Notes: generated from the sequence alone by a model not told the origin. DNA of 64,000 nt from Streptomyces sp. CNH099 (GCA_000514715.1 AZWL01000024.1:37550-101549); one strand, 5' to 3'; numbered from the stretch's first letter, positions 19,367 through 28,993 are shown. Numbers and translations are program-made.

Positions 19367-20164
19367 ATGCGACTCGCCTTCTCCACCCTCGGCCTGCCCC
19401 AGCTTCCCGTCGCCGAGGTCGTCCGGCTCGCCCGCGACCGTGGCTACCAGGGCGTGGAGCTGCGGTGCCACCCCGAGGAGCCGGTGCACACCGGGCTCGG
19501 GATCAGCGAGCGGGCCGACGTGGTCGAGGAGTTCGCCGCGGCCGGGGTGGAGATCCCGGCGCTGGCGGGGTACGCGGGCGTCGCCGAGCCCGGTGACGAC
19601 GAGCCGGTCGTCGCGGAGATGCGCGGGTTGCTGGCGCTCGCCCGGGACGTGGGCGCCGCGCACGTCCGGGTGTTCCCGCGCGGCGGCGGGCAGCCGGCCG
19701 TCGAGGCGGACCCCACCGCCGCGCGGCGGCTCGCCGCGGTGGCCCCGTACGCCGCGGACCTCGGCGTGCGCGTGCTGCTGGAGACGCACGACTCGCACCG
19801 CACCGGCGCGGACGTCGCCCGGGTCCTCGACCTCGCCGGGCACAAGAGCACCGGTGCGCTGTGGGACGTGATGCACACCTGGCTCGGCGGCGAGGAGCCG
19901 CGGGACACGCTTGCCGTGCTCGCCCCGTACCTCGGCTACGTGCAGGTCAAGGACGCGGCCTCGCCGGGGGACCTGACGCCGCTGGCGCTGGGCGACGGGT
20001 CGGTGCCGCTGGCGGAGGTCCTGGCGGTGCTGACGGAGGCGGGCTGGGACGGCTGGCTGTGCTGGGAGTACGAGAAGCGCTGGTACCCCGACGTCCCGGA
20101 GCTGCCGCAGCTGCTCGCCGCGGGCCGCGAGCACCTGCTGCGGCTGCTGGCCGACGTGGCCTGA
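19367..20164 (+). CDS. sugar phosphate isomerase/epimerase (TIM barrel)
   Basis: A 265-residue AP_endonuc_2-type TIM barrel. Family positions include the N-terminal MRLAFSTLGLPQLPVAEVV, the metal-binding VLLETHDSHRTG and GALWDVMHTWLGGE, and the C-terminal WLCWEYEKRW. It resembles the protein at 13723-14574 in fold, but the two are not close copies. It follows the MarR-GNAT gene by about 100 bp on the same strand and could be co-transcribed. The substrate cannot be inferred. Confidence 0.85.
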   Translation: MRLAFSTLGLPQLPVAEVVRLARDRGYQGVELRCHPEEPVHTGLGISERADVVEEFAAAGVEIPALAGYAGVAEPGDDEPVVAEMRGLLALARDVGAAHVRVFPRGGGQPAVEADPTAARRLAAVAPYAADLGVRVLLETHDSHRTGADVARVLDLAGHKSTGALWDVMHTWLGGEEPRDTLAVLAPYLGYVQVKDAASPGDLTPLALGDGSVPLAEVLAVLTEAGWDGWLCWEYEKRWYPDVPELPQLLAAGREHLLRLLADVA

Positions 20165-20268
20165 CCCCCGTCGCCCCGCCGGTGCACACCCGGTGCGGCG
20201 GCACCTCGCCCGTGTCACATCCGGTGTCTCGCGGGCTCGTGTCTGCCGAACCGTGACGAGGGGATGAC

Positions 20269-20337
20269 GTGAGCGATGGAGGAGACCGAGTGGCGAACGT
20301 CGCGCTGATCAACCGGCCCGCACCCGCGCCGGCCTGA
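20269..20337 (+). CDS. possible 22-residue peptide
   Basis: GTG 20269 with GAGGGG eight bases upstream opens a short frame (VSDGGDRVANVALINRPAPA then PA and stop). It overlaps the last 29 bp of the EamA gene on the other strand. Codon use is compatible with coding, but the length makes chance likely. No family is recognised. Confidence 0.15.
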   Translation: MSDGGDRVANVALINRPAPAPA

Positions 20338-21259
20338 CGTCGTCACGCGGCGGGCGCGGGCCGCCGCCCCGTCCGGGGCGGTCCGCGCCGCCCCGCCGCC
20401 GACGCCCGCCGCCGGCCAGCGACGTCACCGCCACCCCGCCGACCAGCAGCAGCGCCGCCACCCAGCGCAGCCCGGTGATCCCCTCGCCCAGGAACACCGC
20501 CGCCGAGGACATCCCCGCGACCGGTACCAGCAGCGAGAACGGGGCCACCGTGGAGGCGTCGTACGTCCGCAGCAGATAGCCCCAGACGCCGAAGCCGAAG
20601 ATCGTGACGATCCACGCGATGTAGACGACCGCGCCGACGCCCGCCCAGTCCAGCGAGCGCAGCGCCGCCCAGTCCCGCTCCGGCCCCTCGAAGACCAGCG
20701 ACAGCGCGAGCAGCGGCAGTACGGGCACGCAGGAGACCCACACCATGAACCGCAGCCCGTCCGGCGGCGCGGCCTTGCGCATGATGACGTTCGCGACGCC
20801 CCAGGAGAACGCCGACGCCAGCACGATCGCGAACGCCCCCAGCGGCCCGGAGCCGCCCTCGTCCACCGCGGCCAGCGCCACCCCGCACAGCGCCACCCCC
20901 ATGCCCGCCAGCCGCACCCGCCCCGGCCGCTCCCCCAGCACCACCGCCGCGATGCCCGCCGTGAACACCGCCTGTATCTGCAGCACCAGCGACGACAGCC
21001 CCGCCGGCATCCCCCGCTCCATGCCGACGAACAGCAGCCCGAACTTCACGGTCCCCAGCACCAGCCCGACCGCCAGGATCCACTTGACCGCCACCTGCGG
21101 CCGGCCGACGAGGAACACCGCCGGCAGCGCCGCCACCAGGAAGCGCAGCGCGGTGAACAGCAGCGGCGGGAAGTGGTCGAGACCCACCTCGATGACGACG
21201 AAGTTGAGGCCCCAGAAGAAGGCGACGAGGACGGCGAGTGCGATGTGCAGCGGGCGCAT
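20309..21259 (-). CDS. EamA-family (DMT superfamily) transporter
   Basis: A 316-residue ten-helix permease made of two EamA repeats. The first starts ALAVLVAFFWGLNFVVIEVG and includes the conserved LRF (TALRFLVAALPAV). The second includes LGAFAIVLASAFSWGVANVI and the terminal VPVAGMSSAAVFLGEGI. Such carriers export amino acids or other metabolites. It is divergent from a LysR gene across an 82-bp gap, the usual layout of a LysR-controlled efflux carrier. The tail is Arg/Gly/Pro-rich and cytoplasmic. Confidence 0.9.
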   Translation of the reverse strand: MRPLHIALAVLVAFFWGLNFVVIEVGLDHFPPLLFTALRFLVAALPAVFLVGRPQVAVKWILAVGLVLGTVKFGLLFVGMERGMPAGLSSLVLQIQAVFTAGIAAVVLGERPGRVRLAGMGVALCGVALAAVDEGGSGPLGAFAIVLASAFSWGVANVIMRKAAPPDGLRFMVWVSCVPVLPLLALSLVFEGPERDWAALRSLDWAGVGAVVYIAWIVTIFGFGVWGYLLRTYDASTVAPFSLLVPVAGMSSAAVFLGEGITGLRWVAALLLVGGVAVTSLAGGGRRRRGGADRPGRGGGPRPPRDDVRPARVRAG

Positions 21260-21341
21260 CCACCAAGGATCGACCCCGACGACCGTAAAGCACCAGCACG
21301 TATTACTTCATGATTGGATGTAGCAACGCTGAAATCTGGGG

Positions 21342-22256
21342 GTGACGATGCTCGACCTGTCCCGCCTCCGCGCCCTGCACGCGGTGGCCGTCCACGGCTC
21401 CGTCGGCGCCGCCGCGGCCGCCCTCGGCTACACCCCGTCCGCCGTCTCCCAGCAGATCGCCAAGCTGGAGCGCGAGACGCGCACGCCGCTGCTGGAACGC
21501 CGCGGCCGCGGGGTGACGCTCACCGACGCCGCCCAGCACCTCGCCGCCACCGCGGAGCAGTTGCTCGCCCTCGTCGAGGAGGCCGAGACCACGCTGGAGG
21601 AGCGCCGCGGCCGGCCCATGGGGCGGCTGACCGTGGCCTGCTTCGCGACCGCCGCCCGCGGGCTGCTGCCCGCGGCGCTGGCGGCGCTGGCCGCGGAGCA
21701 CCCGGCGCTGGACACCCGCATGCTGGAGGCCGACCCGCACCTCTCCCCCGGGCTGGTCACCCGCGGCGTGGCCGACCTCGCCGTCGCCCACGACTGGGAC
21801 ATCGCCCCGCTGCCCACCCCCGAGGGGATGGAGCTGGCGGCCATCGGCGACGACCTGTGCGACATCTGCGTCCCGGCCGGCCACCCCTTCGCCCGGCGCG
21901 CCGGGCTCGTCCGCGCGGACCTCGTGGGCGAGCGCTGGATCTGCCAGCCGCCGGGCTCGACCTGCCACGACTGGCTCGTACGCACCCTGCGCACCTCCGG
22001 CCACGAGCCGGATCTCGCCTACCAGGTCGCCGAGTACGCCTCGCAGCTCGCGCTGGTCGCGGCGGGGCTGGGCATCGCGCTGGTGCCGCGGCTGGGCCGC
22101 GGGCCGCTGCCGGCGGGGGTGGTCGCGGTGCCGCTGGAGCCGGTGCCGGTGCGGCGGGTGTACGCGCTGTGGCGTACAGGAGCGGCGCGCCGGCCGGCGA
22201 TCCGGGAGGCGGTGCGGCTGATGCAGCGGGAGTGGAAGGAGCGGGCCGGCGGCTGA
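21342..22256 (+). CDS. LysR-family transcriptional regulator
   Basis: A 304-residue LysR protein. The N-terminal HTH is LRALHAVAVHGSVGAAAAAL followed by GYTPSAVSQQIAKLERE. The PBP2-type effector domain runs from about 90 to the end. A GTG at 21342 and an ATG two codons later (21348) are both possible starts. It is divergent from the EamA carrier. The gap holds an AT-richer stretch with partly dyad TACTTCAT...ATGTAGC (about 21304-21324) as the likely binding site. The effector is unknown. Confidence 0.9.
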   Translation: MTMLDLSRLRALHAVAVHGSVGAAAAALGYTPSAVSQQIAKLERETRTPLLERRGRGVTLTDAAQHLAATAEQLLALVEEAETTLEERRGRPMGRLTVACFATAARGLLPAALAALAAEHPALDTRMLEADPHLSPGLVTRGVADLAVAHDWDIAPLPTPEGMELAAIGDDLCDICVPAGHPFARRAGLVRADLVGERWICQPPGSTCHDWLVRTLRTSGHEPDLAYQVAEYASQLALVAAGLGIALVPRLGRGPLPAGVVAVPLEPVPVRRVYALWRTGAARRPAIREAVRLMQREWKERAGG

Positions 22257-22273
22257 CGGCGGGCGGGGAACGG

Positions 22274-22308
22274 CCGTGCCCGCGGGCTGAGACAGCCCGC
22301 GGGCACGG
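22274..22308. terminator. bidirectional terminator
   Basis: CCGTGCCCGCGGGCT (22274-22288) pairs perfectly with AGCCCGCGGGCACGG (22294-22308) around a 5-base loop. It lies between the convergent LysR gene and the S37 peptidase gene and should end both. Confidence 0.85.
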
Positions 22309-22356
22309 CGTGCATCGCTCAGCGGCCCGGCCGGCGCGCCGCTCGGCGGCCGCGGC

Positions 22357-23775
22357 TCACGGCCGGAGCGACTGCTCGCGCAGTTCCTTCTTCGTCACCT
22401 TGTCCAGCCCGCTGTCGTACGCGGCCAGCGGCTTCGCCTTCGAGGTGCCGGTCTCGGCCTCGACGTCGGCCCAGTCGAGGATCCGCTCCGTCGCCTTGGC
22501 GCGCTGCGCCTCCGGCAGCTGGCTGACCCGCGCGCCGTGGTTCGCGCCCGGCGCGGTGTAGACGTACGAGTCCCGCGCGCCCCGCCCGAGGCGGAACGGC
22601 TCGGCGCCCCACGGGTCGTTCTCGCCGTAGACGAACAGCATCCGGCGGGCGTTCTTGCGCACCCAGCGGTCGATGTCGTTCATCACCCACGGCTTGAAGC
22701 GCATGTCGATGTCGCGCGGGACGAAGTTCCGCGGCGGCAGGTAGCCGTAGCGGCTCAGGTCCTTCAGGTGCGGCAGCTGGATCGTGGGCGCGCCCAGCTC
22801 GGTGCCCGCCTGGTAGTAGTAGGGCGTGTACGGCGCGAGCCCCTGGTCGCTGTAGAAGGACCAGCCGGCGATGGCGTCCACGTAGTCGTAGAGTCCCTGG
22901 TCGGAAATGGTGGCGGCGTCCGGCACGTCGGCGCAGTCGGCGGCCGAGCTGTACTGCCAGAAGCCCCACACGAGGTCGAGGACGGTCGCCTCGAACGCCT
23001 TGTCCAGGCTGCCGACCGTGGTGAAGGTGGCGCCCGACTCCGCGGCCCAGGCCGCGTACTTCTCCGACAGCGCGTCCCGCCGCACCAGCGCCTCGCGCTG
23101 CACGGCGTTGAGCGCGTCCCGGCACTCCTTGGTCCCGACCCGCTCGAAGAACCGGTCGTAGGCCGCGTCCTCCCTGTTCACCACGTCGTTCGGCGCGACG
23201 TACGCGACGACGCCGTCCATGTCGCGCGGGTAGAAGCGCTCGTAGTACGTGGCGGTCATGCCGCCCTTGCTGCCGCCGGTGGCCAGCCAGTTCTCGTCGT
23301 AGACGTCGTTCAGGGCCCGGAAGATGCGGTGCTGGTCGCTGGCGGCCTGCCAGATGTCGAGCTTCTTCCAGTCCGCGGGGTCGGGCCGGGAGGGGGTGAA
23401 GAACCGGTACTCCATGGAGACCTGGTTGCCGTCCACGATCTGTGTCGGCTCGCTGCGCGACGGCCTGGTGGAGACGTCGTAGCCGCTGGTGGAGAAGACG
23501 GTGGGCCGGTCGGTGTCCTTGTGCAGCACGGTGAGCCGCTGCTGGAAGGTCCGGCCGTGCGGCCTGTGGTGGTCGACGGGCTGTGTGTAGTTCAGAACGA
23601 AGTAGCGGTAGCCGTCGACCGGCTTCTCCTCGATCAGGCTCATGCCGTCGATCGAGAGGAGCCGGTCCTTGATGTCGGTCCCGTCCGCGGTGGCGGCCGC
23701 GACCGGTGAACTGCCCAGCCCCGCCGTGCCGGTGAGCACGGCCAGACTCAGCAGCCATCCGAGCGTCCTGCGCAT
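22357..23775 (-). CDS. secreted S37-family prolyl aminopeptidase (PS-10 type)
   Basis: A 472-residue exported serine peptidase. The N-terminal signal peptide MRRTLGWLLSLAVLTGTAGL runs to an AAA-type cleavage site near residue 28. The nucleophile elbow GGSKGG puts the active Ser at about 169. The Asp is in VYGENDPWGAEPF and the His in TAPGANHGARV. The family comprises Streptomyces tri/tetrapeptidyl aminopeptidases that act on peptides released by extracellular proteases. The length is normal, and it is a single-gene unit with its own terminator. Confidence 0.9.
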   Translation of the reverse strand: MRRTLGWLLSLAVLTGTAGLGSSPVAAATADGTDIKDRLLSIDGMSLIEEKPVDGYRYFVLNYTQPVDHHRPHGRTFQQRLTVLHKDTDRPTVFSTSGYDVSTRPSRSEPTQIVDGNQVSMEYRFFTPSRPDPADWKKLDIWQAASDQHRIFRALNDVYDENWLATGGSKGGMTATYYERFYPRDMDGVVAYVAPNDVVNREDAAYDRFFERVGTKECRDALNAVQREALVRRDALSEKYAAWAAESGATFTTVGSLDKAFEATVLDLVWGFWQYSSAADCADVPDAATISDQGLYDYVDAIAGWSFYSDQGLAPYTPYYYQAGTELGAPTIQLPHLKDLSRYGYLPPRNFVPRDIDMRFKPWVMNDIDRWVRKNARRMLFVYGENDPWGAEPFRLGRGARDSYVYTAPGANHGARVSQLPEAQRAKATERILDWADVEAETGTSKAKPLAAYDSGLDKVTKKELREQSLRP

Positions 23776-23994
23776 CTTCCCTCCCCGGGTTCACAATGAC
23801 CCTCGGAACCTAGCCGTGTTGGCCGCCCCGGACCAGAACGCCGAGCCCACCTGTGGATAACTATCCACGGATTGCGCTGCTTCGATTACGCTGTGTAGCG
23901 GGAAATTCGGACGGGCAGGGCAGGAAAGGGAAGGCGGGGGCGGGGGCGGGGGCGGACGATGCGGCACGACCACCCGGGAGGACTTCGTCGACGG

Positions 23995-26900
23995 CTACGC
24001 CGGCTGCGCCGCCGGTTCCACCGAGCCCGCGTAGGTCCGCCACAGCTCCGCGTACCGGCCGCCCCGGGCGAGCAGTTCCTCGTGGGTGCCGTCCTCGGTC
24101 GCCCGGCCGTGGTCGAGGACCACGACGCGGTCGGCGCGGGCCGCCGTGGTCAGCCGGTGGGCGACGACGAGGGTGGTGCGGCGGCCCGCGAGGCGGTCGG
24201 TGGCGCTGTTGACCGCGGCCTCGGTGGCGAGGTCGAGGGCGGCGGTGGCCTCGTCGAGGAGCAGGATGTCGGGGTCGACCAGCTCGGCGCGGGCGAGGGC
24301 GATGAGCTGGCGCTGGCCGGCGGAGAGGTTGCGGCCGCGTTCGGCCACGTCGTGGAGGTAGCCGCCGGGCAGCGAGGCGATCATGTCGTGCGCGCCCACG
24401 GCGCGCGCGGCGGCCTCGACCCGGGCGTCGTCGGCGTCGGGCCGGCCGTAGGCGATGGCGTCGCGGACGGTGCCGGAGAAGAGGTACGACTCCTGGGGGA
24501 CGACGCCGAGGCGCTGGCGGTAGCCGGTGAGGTCGAGTTCGCGCAGGTCGGCGCCGTCGACGCGGACGGCGCCGCGGGTCGGGTCGTAGAACCGCGCGGC
24601 CAGCTTGACCAGCGTCGACTTGCCGGCGCCGGTCTCGCCGACGAACGCGACGGTCTGGCCGGCCGGGATCGTCAGGTCGAGCCCGGTCAGCGCCGCCTCG
24701 GCGGCGCCGTCGGCCTGCCCGTCGTACGCGAAGTGCACGTCGTCGAACGTGATCTCGCCGCGCAGCCGCCCGACCGGCCGCGGCCGCGGGGGCGGCGGTG
24801 TGGAGGGCTCCTCGTGCAGGAGTTCCCGGATGCGGCCGAGCGCGACGGCCGCCTGCTGGTAGCCGTCGAAGACCTGGGAGAGCTGCTGCACGGGGGCGAA
24901 GAACAGGTCGATGTACAGCAGGTATGCCACCAGCGCGCCCGCGGTGAGCGTGCCCGCGGCCACCCGGTCCGAGCCGATCGCCAGCACGCCCACGGTGGCG
25001 AAGGAGGCGAGGAGCTGCACGAAGGGGAAGTAGACCGATATGAGCCACTGGCCGCGCACCCGCGCCCGGCGGTAGCCGTCGCTGCGCTCGGCGAACCGTG
25101 CGGCGCCGCCGTTCTCGCGGCGGAACGCCTGCACGATGCGCAGCCCGGCGACCGACTCCTGCAGGTCGCCGTTGACGACGCTGACGCGCTCGCGCGCCAG
25201 CTCGTACGCCTTGACGCTCTGCCGGCGGAAGAAGAACGTGCCCACGATCAGCGGCGGCAGGGTGGCGAAGACGACCAGGGCCAGCTGGAGGTCGATGACC
25301 AGCAGCGCGACCAGGATGCCGAAGAAGGTCAGCAGCGAGACGACGGCGGTGACCAGGCCGGTCTGCAGGAACGTGGACAGGGCGTCCACGTCCGTGGTCA
25401 TCCGGGTCATGATCTTGCCGGTCAGATGGCGCTCGTAGTAGTCGAGGCCGAGCCGCTGGAGCTGGGCGAATATCTTGACGCGCAGCGCGTAGAGCACCCG
25501 CTCGCCGGTGCGGCCGGTGAGCCGGGTCGCGCCGACCTGGGCGGCCCACTGGCCGAGCACGACGACGAGCGCGAGCCCCGCGGCGGTCCACACGGCGCCG
25601 AGCGAGAGCTGCTGGACGCCTTCGTCGATGCCGTGCCGGATGAGGACGGGCAGCAGCAGCCCGGCGATCGCGTCGCCGGCGACGAAGAGGAGCGCGACGG
25701 CCAGCGGGGCGCCGAAGCCGCGCAGCAGGCGGCGCAGCCCGTACGACTCCTCCGCCGCCTCGGCGCGGTCCTCGTCCACCCCGGGGGCGTCGGTGGCGGG
25801 CGGCAGGGCGGCGACCTTGGCCAGCAGCTCGGGGCTGCCGGGCGAGCCGGCGAGCATGCCGGCGAAGCCGGAGGGATCGCCGGCGGAGGCGGTGGAGTTG
25901 CCGCCGGCGGCGGTGCTCTGCTCGCCGGTCTCCTTGCGCACCCACAGGCCGGGGGTGACGCCCTCGACGCTGGCGTGGGTGTCGGCGGCGGCCTGGCCGG
26001 CCGGGTCGCGCTCCCGGTCCGCCAGCTCGTCCGGGTCCGTCAGCAGCCGGCGGTACAGCGGACAGCGGGCCTGCAGCTCCTCGTGGGTGCCGACGTCGAC
26101 CAGCCGGCCGCCGTCGAGGACGGCGATGCGGTCGGCGAGCGCCAGGGTGGACCGGCGGTGGGCGATGAGCAGCGTGGTGCGGCCGGCCATGACGCTCTTG
26201 AGCGCCTCGTGGATCTCGTGCTCGACGCGGGCGTCGACCGCGGAGGTGGCGTCGTCCAGCAGCAGCAGCCGGGGGTCGGTGAGGATCGCGCGGGCCAGCG
26301 CGATGCGCTGGCGCTGGCCGCCGGAGAGGGTCATGCCCTGTTCGCCGACGACGGTGTCGTAGCCCTCCGGGAGGCCGCCGGCCGGGCCGCCGTCGCCGGC
26401 GTCGCCGTCTCCGCTGCCGCCGCCGTTGCCCAGGTCCGTGATGAAACCGTCGGCCTGGGCGGCGCGGGCGGCGGCCCGGATCTCCTCGTCGGTCGCGCCG
26501 GGGTGGCCGTAGGCGATGTTCTCCCGGATGGACTCCGAGAACAGGAAGCTGTTCTCGGGGACGAGCCCGATGGCCGCGCGCAGGGACGACAGCGTGAGGT
26601 CGCGTACGTCGTGGCCGCCGACGCGGACGGCGCCGCCGTCGCCCGCGGCCGGGCCCGCCGTGACGTCGTAGTAGCGGGGTATCAGCATCGACAGCGTGGA
26701 CTTGCCGCTGCCGGAGGCGCCGACGACGGCCATCGTCTCGCCGGGCTCGACGCGCAGCGACAGCCGGTCGAGCACCGGGTGGTCGGGGTCGTACCCGAAG
26801 GTCACGTTGTCGAACTCGACGTCGGCGGGGGCGTCGGCCGGCAGTTCGTGTGCGCCGGGCCGGTCGGACAGCTCCGGCTCGGTGTCGATCAGCTCGTAGA

Positions 26901-27906
26901 CCCGCTCCACGCCCGCGCGGGCCTGCTGTCCGACGGTCAGCATCGTCGCGAGCATCCGGACCGGGCCGACGAGCTGGGCCAGATAGGTGGAGAAGGCGAC
27001 GAAGGTGCCGAGGGTGATCTGCCCGCGGGTGGCCATCCAGCCGCCGAGCGCCAGCATGCCGACCTGGCCGAGGGAGGGCACGGCCTGCAGGGCGGGGGTG
27101 TAGCGGGCGTTCATGCGGACGGTGCGCAGCCGGGCGGCGTAGAGCTTGCGGCTGACGGCGCGGAGCTTGCCGGTCTCCTGCTCCTCCTGGCCGAAGCCCT
27201 TGACGACGCGGACGCCGCCGACGGCCCCGTCCACGACGGACGCCACGGTGCCGGCCTGCTGCTGGGCATACCAGGTGGCGGGGAAGAGCCGGGTGCGGCT
27301 GCGGTTGGCGATCCACCACAGGGCGGGGGCGACGCCGAGGGCGACGAGGGTGAGCAGCGGGGAGAGCACGACCATGACGACCAGCGAGACCGCGAAGAGC
27401 AGCACGTTGCCGATCATCATCGGGACCATGAAGAGCAGGCCCTGGACGAGCTGCAGGTCGGTGGTGCCGCGGCCGACGACCTGCCCGGTGGACAGCTCGT
27501 CCTGGCGGCGGCCGTCGAGCCGGACGATGGCGTCGTACATCTCGGTGCGCAGGTCGTGCTGCACGTCGAGGGCGAGCCGGCCGCCGTAGTAGCGCCGGAC
27601 ATAGGTGAGGCCGTAGACGGCGAGGGCGGCGAGGATCATCAGGGCGGCCCAGGGCGCGAGGGGCCGGTCGCCGGAGACGATCACGTCGTCGATGATCAGC
27701 TTGGGGATGAGCGGGACGAGGGCCATGATGCCCATCCCCGCGAGGGAGGCGCCGAGGGAGAGCAGAACGTTGCGTCGGTAGCGGAGACAGTGTCGTACCA
27801 GCCGCCGCGCCCAGCCGTCGGGTCGGCTCCGCGAAGGGGTCTGCTCCGCTGGGTCGTCCCCCGTGGGCCGCTGCCCGGCTGGGATCTTCCCCGATGGTTC
27901 CGCCAC
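23995..27906 (-). CDS. single-chain ABC exporter (TMD-NBD-TMD-NBD)
   Basis: About 1303 residues: two type IV ABC exporter halves fused head to tail. Half 1 has a membrane domain to about 350, Walker A GASGSGKS (about 396-403) and signature LSGGQRQ. Half 2 has Walker A GETGAGKS, signature LSAGQRQ and ILLLDEATAALD. Half 1 is catalytically atypical: the Q-loop reads LVPENSFLF (Glu for Gln) and Walker B ends LLLDDATS (Asp for the catalytic Glu). A Gly/Asp-rich insertion (GNGGGSGDGDAGDGGPAGG) sits before its signature. Half 2 is canonical, as in heterodimeric exporters with one degenerate site. I prefer GTG 27906, with GGAGGCG upstream, over TTG 27954. The substrate is unknown. Confidence 0.9.
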   Translation of the reverse strand: MAEPSGKIPAGQRPTGDDPAEQTPSRSRPDGWARRLVRHCLRYRRNVLLSLGASLAGMGIMALVPLIPKLIIDDVIVSGDRPLAPWAALMILAALAVYGLTYVRRYYGGRLALDVQHDLRTEMYDAIVRLDGRRQDELSTGQVVGRGTTDLQLVQGLLFMVPMMIGNVLLFAVSLVVMVVLSPLLTLVALGVAPALWWIANRSRTRLFPATWYAQQQAGTVASVVDGAVGGVRVVKGFGQEEQETGKLRAVSRKLYAARLRTVRMNARYTPALQAVPSLGQVGMLALGGWMATRGQITLGTFVAFSTYLAQLVGPVRMLATMLTVGQQARAGVERVYELIDTEPELSDRPGAHELPADAPADVEFDNVTFGYDPDHPVLDRLSLRVEPGETMAVVGASGSGKSTLSMLIPRYYDVTAGPAAGDGGAVRVGGHDVRDLTLSSLRAAIGLVPENSFLFSESIRENIAYGHPGATDEEIRAAARAAQADGFITDLGNGGGSGDGDAGDGGPAGGLPEGYDTVVGEQGMTLSGGQRQRIALARAILTDPRLLLLDDATSAVDARVEHEIHEALKSVMAGRTTLLIAHRRSTLALADRIAVLDGGRLVDVGTHEELQARCPLYRRLLTDPDELADRERDPAGQAAADTHASVEGVTPGLWVRKETGEQSTAAGGNSTASAGDPSGFAGMLAGSPGSPELLAKVAALPPATDAPGVDEDRAEAAEESYGLRRLLRGFGAPLAVALLFVAGDAIAGLLLPVLIRHGIDEGVQQLSLGAVWTAAGLALVVVLGQWAAQVGATRLTGRTGERVLYALRVKIFAQLQRLGLDYYERHLTGKIMTRMTTDVDALSTFLQTGLVTAVVSLLTFFGILVALLVIDLQLALVVFATLPPLIVGTFFFRRQSVKAYELARERVSVVNGDLQESVAGLRIVQAFRRENGGAARFAERSDGYRRARVRGQWLISVYFPFVQLLASFATVGVLAIGSDRVAAGTLTAGALVAYLLYIDLFFAPVQQLSQVFDGYQQAAVALGRIRELLHEEPSTPPPPRPRPVGRLRGEITFDDVHFAYDGQADGAAEAALTGLDLTIPAGQTVAFVGETGAGKSTLVKLAARFYDPTRGAVRVDGADLRELDLTGYRQRLGVVPQESYLFSGTVRDAIAYGRPDADDARVEAAARAVGAHDMIASLPGGYLHDVAERGRNLSAGQRQLIALARAELVDPDILLLDEATAALDLATEAAVNSATDRLAGRRTTLVVAHRLTTAARADRVVVLDHGRATEDGTHEELLARGGRYAELWRTYAGSVEPAAQPA

Positions 27907-28030
27907 CGGTCGCCTCCGCCTCCGTGTCGATCGTTTCCGGTCCAGGATCGACAACCGACGGGCGCCGGGATTTGTTTCTCGGGTGCGTACGGAATGTTGC
28001 CCGCGAGCCGCGCGGGCGCTCGGGCGCGGG

Positions 28031-28582
28031 TCAGGCCACGGCCTGCAGCTGCGGCGGGCTGCTGCCGGTGAGCACCTCCACCAGTACCAGTAACCGGGTC
28101 AGCGGCTGCTCCACGCCGCCGTGCCCGTCCGCGGGCACGGCGGGGCCGCCGCCCGCGGAGAAGCGGGCCCAGACGGCCTTGCCGTAGGGGCCCGGCTCGC
28201 TCCAGCCCCAGCTGTCGCTGAGGCACTCCACGATCTGCATCCCCCGCCCCGACTCCGCCATCGGGTCCGCGACGCACACCCGCGGGACGCCGTTCCCGGG
28301 GTCGAAGACCGCGCACACGACCTCCTCGCCGCGGCGCAGCAGGCTGAGCACGACGGGATGGGGGGCCTGGCTCCAGGACGGTTCGCAGAGACCGTGCCGC
28401 AGCGCGTTGGCCACCAACTCCGAGGCGACGGAGGCGACGTCGTCGACCAGCTCTTCCAGCAGCCACCCGCGGAGCGTCGCGCGGGCGACGTCGCGGGCGA
28501 TGGATATGGACCGGGGGTCGTCCTCGAGCGTGCACGCTGCGAACTCGGAGGCTGTCACCCACCCTTCAGCCGGTGCGGTCAT
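28031..28582 (-). CDS. ATP-binding regulatory protein (HATPase_c_2, anti-sigma-factor-like)
   Basis: A 183-residue GHKL-fold ATPase. The N-box is VASELVANALRHG. The ATP-lid region runs from VFDPGNGVPRV through ESGRGMQIVECLSDSWGW. Streptomyces encode many such stand-alone RsbW/SpoIIAB-like kinases, often next to XRE/DUF397 pairs as here. The start ATG 28582 has GGGGAG upstream; the frame continues further upstream without similarity. It is divergent from the DUF397 gene and probably works with it and the XRE regulator in one local circuit. Confidence 0.88.
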   Translation of the reverse strand: MTAPAEGWVTASEFAACTLEDDPRSISIARDVARATLRGWLLEELVDDVASVASELVANALRHGLCEPSWSQAPHPVVLSLLRRGEEVVCAVFDPGNGVPRVCVADPMAESGRGMQIVECLSDSWGWSEPGPYGKAVWARFSAGGGPAVPADGHGGVEQPLTRLLVLVEVLTGSSPPQLQAVA

Positions 28583-28600
28583 CTCCAACTCCCCAGTCTC

Positions 28601-28698
28601 ACGTGCACGTTGATGAAACAGGTTGCGATGCCATAGTGATCGATGTGCACTTGCCGCTGCAAGTACGGATGCAATTTCATTCGCAAGAACAGGTGCAC
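28601..28698. promoter_or_regulatory. operator cluster of the WhiJ-type trio
   Basis: The gap between the divergent ATPase and DUF397 genes holds three GTGCAC elements, at 28603-28608 (inside the perfect palindrome ACGTGCACGT), 28645-28650 and 28693-28698. It also holds the inverted repeat ACTTGC-CGCT-GCAAGT at 28649-28664. This is a plausible binding region for the XRE regulator encoded at 29077. Confidence 0.5.
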
Positions 28699-28732
28699 GT
28701 ACATTGGTGTCCCGATCACACAAGGAGGCACG

Positions 28733-28993
28733 ATGCAGCAGGTCACGAACGGCGTACCGGCGGACCAACTGGTCGGAATCGCCTGGCGGAAGAGCCGGTT
28801 CAGCAACCCGAACGGCGAGTGCGTGGAGGTCGCCGGGCTCCCCGGCGGGGACATCGCCATGCGCAACTCGCGCGATCCGGGCGGACCGGCCCTCATCTAC
28901 ACACAGGCGGAGATCACCGCCTTCCTGCTCGGCGCGAAGGACGGCCAGTTCGACGATCTGATCGTCAACGGCTCGGCGGGGAAGCCCGGTTGA
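28733..28993 (+). CDS. DUF397 protein
   Basis: An 86-residue DUF397 protein with the family pattern WRKSRFSNPNGECVEVA then IAMRNSRDPGGPALIYT and a terminal FLLGAKDGQFDDL. DUF397 proteins are encoded beside XRE/DUF5753 regulators in Streptomyces, and in known cases (bldB/whiJ-like loci) act as their partners. AAGGAGG precedes ATG 28733. The XRE gene follows 83 bp downstream on the same strand. Confidence 0.92.
   Translation: MQQVTNGVPADQLVGIAWRKSRFSNPNGECVEVAGLPGGDIAMRNSRDPGGPALIYTQAEITAFLLGAKDGQFDDLIVNGSAGKPG

Noticed and set aside
23959..28071. A 1370-codon plus-strand open frame opposite the ABC exporter
   Set aside because: The translation has no domain and is rich in Gly, Asp, His and Gln, as expected from the antisense of a GC-rich gene.
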